This document shows positions 38,101-44,100 of a stretch of DNA of 64,000 bases, one piece after another. The stretch covers positions 1,492,872 to 1,556,871 of the forward strand of contig UESW01003879.1 of assembly GCA_900491605.1 (NCBI GenBank), in the 5' to 3' direction. Below the pieces are notes generated by a model. It was not told the DNA's origin and made no database searches. It saw only the letters and a list, made by a program, of their open reading frames with translations. Source of the stretch: Calamus simplicifolius. Its lineage: Eukaryota; Streptophyta; Magnoliopsida; Arecales; Arecaceae. How positions within the stretch are numbered: position 1 is the first letter of the stretch; every line of letters begins with the position of its first letter. Both the position numbers and the translations under genes were made by a program.

Positions 38101-41100
38101 TTGAATAATTTTGGACTGCAAGTGCTATTATTATTAAATGATAATATAAATGCATTAAAAACTTTGACTTATTTATCTTGATATTTCCATTTTTTCTTGC
38201 AATCATAGCATTTAGTCAAAAAAACATGATAGAAAACCTGGAACCAGACTTTGGAGGCCAAAGAAAGCCTTATTGAGACTCTTTGGGGCATACCTATGCA
38301 TGCCCATGATACCCTTTACCAGCACAATCCTTGATATGGACTGTATCTTGCCCACCCTTGGTAGGTAGGATATCAATTCTCTGTGCTTTGAACCTTCCTC
38401 GTAACCCATGCCAGACTGTTCCAAACAACCTTATTGTTGATCAAGGCAATCTAGGGCTGTTCATTGTCTTTCTTATGGTTTTCTTGTACCACAGATCACA
38501 TGTGATGACCATGCTAAATTTTGTTTGACATCAAAGTAAAAGCTAGGAACTGCAAACTACTTTTCCATTTATTTTCCATGTTTTAGTTAATCAGACTGCA
38601 AAATTGAAGTATACCATGAGACACCAGACATTGAGGTATATAGTAACATCCTGATGGTGTAGAGTATATTAAAGAAGACTTGAGATGGTTTAGTTGGGGC
38701 AAAGATTTTTCAATGATGATTTGTTTCAACTTTTGCAGAACTTCTCTGCATGTCTTCTGTCATGATGTTCCATAGAAACTATAAATTTTTTTCTTTTTGT
38801 ACCCCCATGTGGTGCCAATTCTTAGTTCAACTTATTGTTATCTTTTGCAATCTCCACCAAATTTATTCAGCCGCATTTTACATAAACATCAGCTTTGTTT
38901 TACTGTAAATTCACAATACCAGACTCGTCTGGTGCCATTGAATACCACTAGCTATGTTTTCTTATTAAGATAGCCTCTATCCACTTAATCTCCTCCCTTT
39001 TGTTTTATCCAGCTTTATACTTCAACCCATGCCCCTCTTAGTAAGACCACATTCACACATCCAACACCATCGTTCCAAATCAAACCTCCATGCACTTGTT
39101 GGCTAACTTAGATATAGAGCATATGAAGCACTGAAAGGATCACAGCAAAGGTCTTTATAGGGAGGATGATGCAACTGTTAGATGGAAAAAATTTGATTAA
39201 TGGAAGCCTCAAACATGGAGGTTTAATGATAAATTATGGAAAGATATTGCACAAAGAGTTGTATTTTCAATTGATATGCTTTTTGTGTTTTGGATGTTAT
39301 TTATTTAAATAAACAACAAAAATGTCTTTATTAGGGGGATGATACAAATGTCAGATGAAGAAATTTTATTAATGGAAACCTCTAACATGGAGATTTAATG
39401 ATAAGCTTTGGAGAGATACTAAGCAGAGTGATAATTTCCATTAATTTTTTCTCTTTTTTGGTTTTGTATGCTACTCATTTAAATAAATGAAAATTCATCG
39501 CAGTGATAGATAGACCAAAAGTTACCCTTTCAAGAGAATAGGCATGTCCCATAAGATTTGGTCATTTCTTGAAAATAAAAATGGCATAAGAAGTAAACTT
39601 GCAGTTTTCACCACTGCATTTTACTAGCAGACTATTGAAGCTGAAGAAACACTCAGTTTACTAAATGGCAAAATGTATGTATCAGTTGCTTGTTAACTTT
39701 GCAGCACATCCTGCCTGCTAATTGATCCCTCTCAGTGGTCGTAAAAGTTATGTAAACTGCACTCTCTAAATTTTGATGGTTATGTGTAACTGCAGATAAT
39801 GTCCTGGAAGAAGTACTCTGCAAATCTCAATGAACTCAATGGAAAGGTTGCTCAGAAGATCCAAGAGTTACACGTATTTTCTTTCAACCCATAAAACATA
39901 AAAGTTTTCCTAGAAATTAAATAGAGGAAATGTTTGAAAATCTAGTTTTCTTCTGCTAAGCTACCCCCCTGCCCCCTTTTTCTCTATTCTACAGGATGAA
40001 GGTGTTGATCCAGCAACAAAGCGGTCAGCACAGTATGAAAAAATGAAACTTTACAAGTCTGTATTGGAGACTGTATTGCATCTTTTGCAGATATCTAAGA
40101 GCAATATTAATTCTGATCTGAAGAGGAAGTTTCCTCTTCTTCAGAAGTATATGAAAAGTTTCATAAATTCAAATAACAATAAATCAAGTGTTCCTTCTCA
40201 GCCTCAGGGACACTCTCAGTCTGTCCCACAGCATCCACCATCTCAAGCTTCTGAGCTGCAGCAGAATGAGAATCGTGTAAACCAGGTGCAACAGATAAAT
40301 TCACGACAACCAGTAGCATCAATGCATTCAGCTGTTGTACCAAGCACACAACATGGATCTGTGCCTTTATCAGCACCTATTAATGTTACAACACAGCTGA
40401 ACATGTCAAATACAATGCAGCCATCTCCTAGCTTCGATCCAACTCAGCAAGAATTTTTGAACTCAATGCAACAGGAAACTGTGGGTTCCATCCACCAGGG
40501 TGGCATTGGATCTTCACAGACTAGCACTAGTGATTCTGAACAGCCACATCTAAAGCAGCAGCAACAGGAAGTGCAGCAACATCTATGTCAGACTGAGCAA
40601 ATGAAACAGCAATTTCAACAGCACCAGGTCCAAGAACTGATGCATCATCAACAAAAACAGCAGCTGATTCAGCAGTCACCACCCATGCAGTTGCACCAAC
40701 AACAAAAGCAACTTCAAGTGACAAAGTTACCGCTACTTCAAATGCCACAGCATCAAAATAGTGATGTAAATGAGTTGAAGGGGAGGCAAGACTTTGGCAT
40801 CGAATCAGGACTATATCAACAGCATTACTCTGCAGCTCAGCACCATAATTATTCTCATCAACAACCGAGGATATGTGGCTCTTTTCCAATTTCTTCTCCA
40901 GAAAAACTCGATGCTGCTTCATTTCAATTTTCCCAGCATTCTTCTCATCAACTTGATCAGAACACTCTATCATCATCATCATATCTTCCAAAAGCACCAA
41001 CATCTTTACAGTCTGAAAACGCACCTTTAGTTCATCTCCTTCCATTCCCAAAACTGCCTCTCCAATACTTGCAGATTCTGAAAAACGTCTAGGTATTTCA

Positions 41101-44100
41101 TCATTATCAAGTGCTGTAGTTATTGCGCATCAAGAAGCAGCTCTTTCTTCACCTCAAAGCCATTCTGTTTCTATCTCTACACCTGGGAATTCATCCTCAC
41201 TATTGCTTGAAGAAATTATGAATCCAGATGGAAGTGGGGTCAATGTTGTATCCGCATCGACTCAAGGCAAGTCAAGTGTCAAAGAACAGCCTCTAGCACG
41301 CTTAATCAAAGCGGTCAGTCTACTTTTCTAAAGCGCTTTTATGTATTGGTCTTGATACAAATTTGTATCAACTTTGTAAATAATCAAGAAAAGCTATTAA
41401 ATCTTTTTTGGTTTAATTTTTACATGAATGGAACTCTAATATTAATTCTCAATATATGCAATAGCTAAAACTAAGGAATTGTTTATTATGAGGATTTTGC
41501 TGTATTGCACATTGTAAAGGTTAGATTTTTGTATTTTCATTATTTTAATTGACATTTTAACATCTAATCAGTGTGGAGCTACTTGCTGAATGGAATATGA
41601 CACATGTCTTTTTTTGATATGATTTAATGTGAAATTTCATGCACACCCCCTGTATCTTAAGTTATTTAAAATTTTAAACATGCATTCTATCTGCAAAAAC
41701 AATGTTTTCACAATGTTATTGATGTTGTCATTTCCCATATATATACTTGTTTCTCTTGAAGCTCTTTTTAATTCCATGGTAAAGTATTCATGGGATCATT
41801 AATTGAATAGACTGATGATCTTGGCTGGAACAGTCAAATTGTAAGTGCCAGTCAATATTTTTTCACTCTTAAATCATCCATGCAACGTCTTATCATGATT
41901 GGAGGTCCTGTAAGAGAATCGCAGTCTCACTCTTTGAAAAAAAATCATATTAGCTTAGGTCAAAGAAATTTTCTTAATTCCAAAAATGTGTGTTTTAATT
42001 ACCTCATTGGTTCAAACTTGAATTTCAAATATCTCTTAATTTTTACTCTTTTATGATGCTCTTCCATTTTTCTCTTAATACTTCTTCATCTCCCTTCTTT
42101 TCCTTAAAATTGTAGAAAGTACTAGTTATAAACTACGGAACAGCTTCAGTTTTGCTTGAACTGGTGTGAGCTAGTTAAATATGCAGTTGGCCTATTGTAG
42201 TTGGTACAATTGTTCTTTTCCACAAAATTTTCAAGTTGGTAAATTTATTAGAGATTTGACTTGCCAGAATCTTATTCCAAATAGTTATTAGTCATGAATT
42301 TAATAAAATGAATCATAGATTTGCTTGCAACTATAGCATAATCTGATGAGAACAACAGTGCAAGTCCTTATCTTTTCCTCCAATTGTTAGATTATATGAT
42401 TTTGTTAGTTTACCACCTATTAATCCCCAAAAGAGCTATTGAGATATTCAAATGAATGTCTAGATACTCGGATGGGTGTTTCATCTATCAAATGTTTTCT
42501 AATAAATTCTTGGAACTGATTAGTTGTATTTAAAGGCCTGTTATATACATCTTTTTGTGCATTACATATGCGCAAGATGAAATTATGTTGGCCAAAAACT
42601 TTCAACTATTTGCAAATGATATAGGGTTGGTCAAAAGTTTCAACCACTTGCGAATAATGTAGGTTGTTTAGCTTATCAAGACTATTTTGTTATATAGACT
42701 TTTGACATGGTAGGGCTGCAGTGAGTCAAGAAGGTATATTTGTTATTCAGGACTATTTATCATCTTTCTGGTCCAGAATCTATATTGTTGCTACCCTTGC
42801 ATCAATATTTATCAACTTGCTTAAATGTATTGCCTTATGAGTTGCAAATGTTTTCTCTGTGGAAAGTGAAAAATGGGTCTCTTGTTGCAAAACATGTTGA
42901 GATAAGCAGCCAGCTACTAATGTTTTAGCATTCATATTGCAGTATGCTTTATGAGTTTTAAGAAGTATGAAAACTTCATTGTTATTGAATTCTTTCAGGT
43001 ACAATCATTACCATCAGGACAGCTGAGCTCTTGTGTTAATGATTTGCGCTCTGTTGTCAGCATGATTGATGGAATAGCAAGCTCAACACCTGGCAATGGT
43101 TCCATTGCTGCTATTGGTGAAGATTTAGCTGCCTTGACAAGGAGCCATTTGCAAGCTCAAGGACTCATGCCACAAGATGGAAATAATATGACAGAAATAA
43201 GGAACCGTAATATAATTGCAATGCCCTTGCATGTCATGCCATCAGATAGCAGTCTGAGTGATAGCTTCATGCAATTGCACAAGCATAACATATCTGAACC
43301 TGAATCAATTGCAACATCTAGTTTCAAGAGGCAAAAGGTTGAGGTATGTTTTATCCAATTTATTTTCTTGTGTAGCCTCACTAAATGCTTTCTAGTATTA
43401 ATGCAAGCATACCTTTAAATCTGCAGTGTTCATGTCTAAATTATAAATTCTCATGTACAATAGAGCCTTCCCCTTTGCTACAAGGAAGGCTCAATTATGC
43501 TCCAAAATGGTTGGTTTTGTTAATTTGAATTAATTACGTGGAATAAGGAGAGATGGATGGAGGCACAGAAAACAGAATTAGAGCTGGTTGGATGAAATCT
43601 AGAGGTTCCTCTGGGTATTATGTGATAAATAACATCTTGGTTGCTTAATTTATAGAACGAATTAGGGCTTGTAATTTTTCATGGATCTACCTAAATAATG
43701 GACAGCCAAAAAAGATCAATGAAAAGAGGTGGATGTAGCGGAAGTGAGAATTTTAAGATAAATTTGTGATTAAAAAAAGAAGCATAGAGCGTGAAATGAT
43801 TATATTAGAGAATATGGGAGTTGCAGAAAGTAGAGGCAGTGATAGGAGAATCAATTGACATGGTATGAGCAATATTCAGTGAAGATATGAGACAAAGATG
43901 GGTATAAATTCTTTTAATTATAAAAGCATAGAAGAAATATAATGTCATATGGATGGCGATCATGAAGAAGGATTTGAAAAAACTTACTATTAAGGATGAC
44001 CGTGGAAAGTAAAAGCTGCGGCAAAGTTGTTTTAGCTAATTAGGATCCAGTAAGCCATCCTGTATATTGCGACAAAGCTTGATGGTTATGGTTAATGTTT

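Larger units (their letters stand above)
34253..39795 (+). other. MED15 intron (5.5 kb)
   Basis: No coding signal. It contains repeats of the GGTA/TACC family at 34300-34500, 34970-35080 and 35380-35560, a small element with CCAAGGT inverted ends at 36585-36800, and a 173-bp tandem duplication at 39152-39497. Open frame 35215-35559 lacks motifs and overlaps these repeats. Confidence 0.75.

Noticed and set aside
40527..41051. 174-codon open frame on the - strand
   Set aside because: It is the reverse shadow of a Gln-rich exon; CAG/CAA runs avoid stops on the opposite strand and give a Val/Leu/Ala-rich chance protein.
40043..41092. MED15 ending at the TAG at 41090
   Set aside because: Conserved MED15 sequence resumes in the next frame immediately after the T run and continues through five more exon segments to a normal C-terminus.
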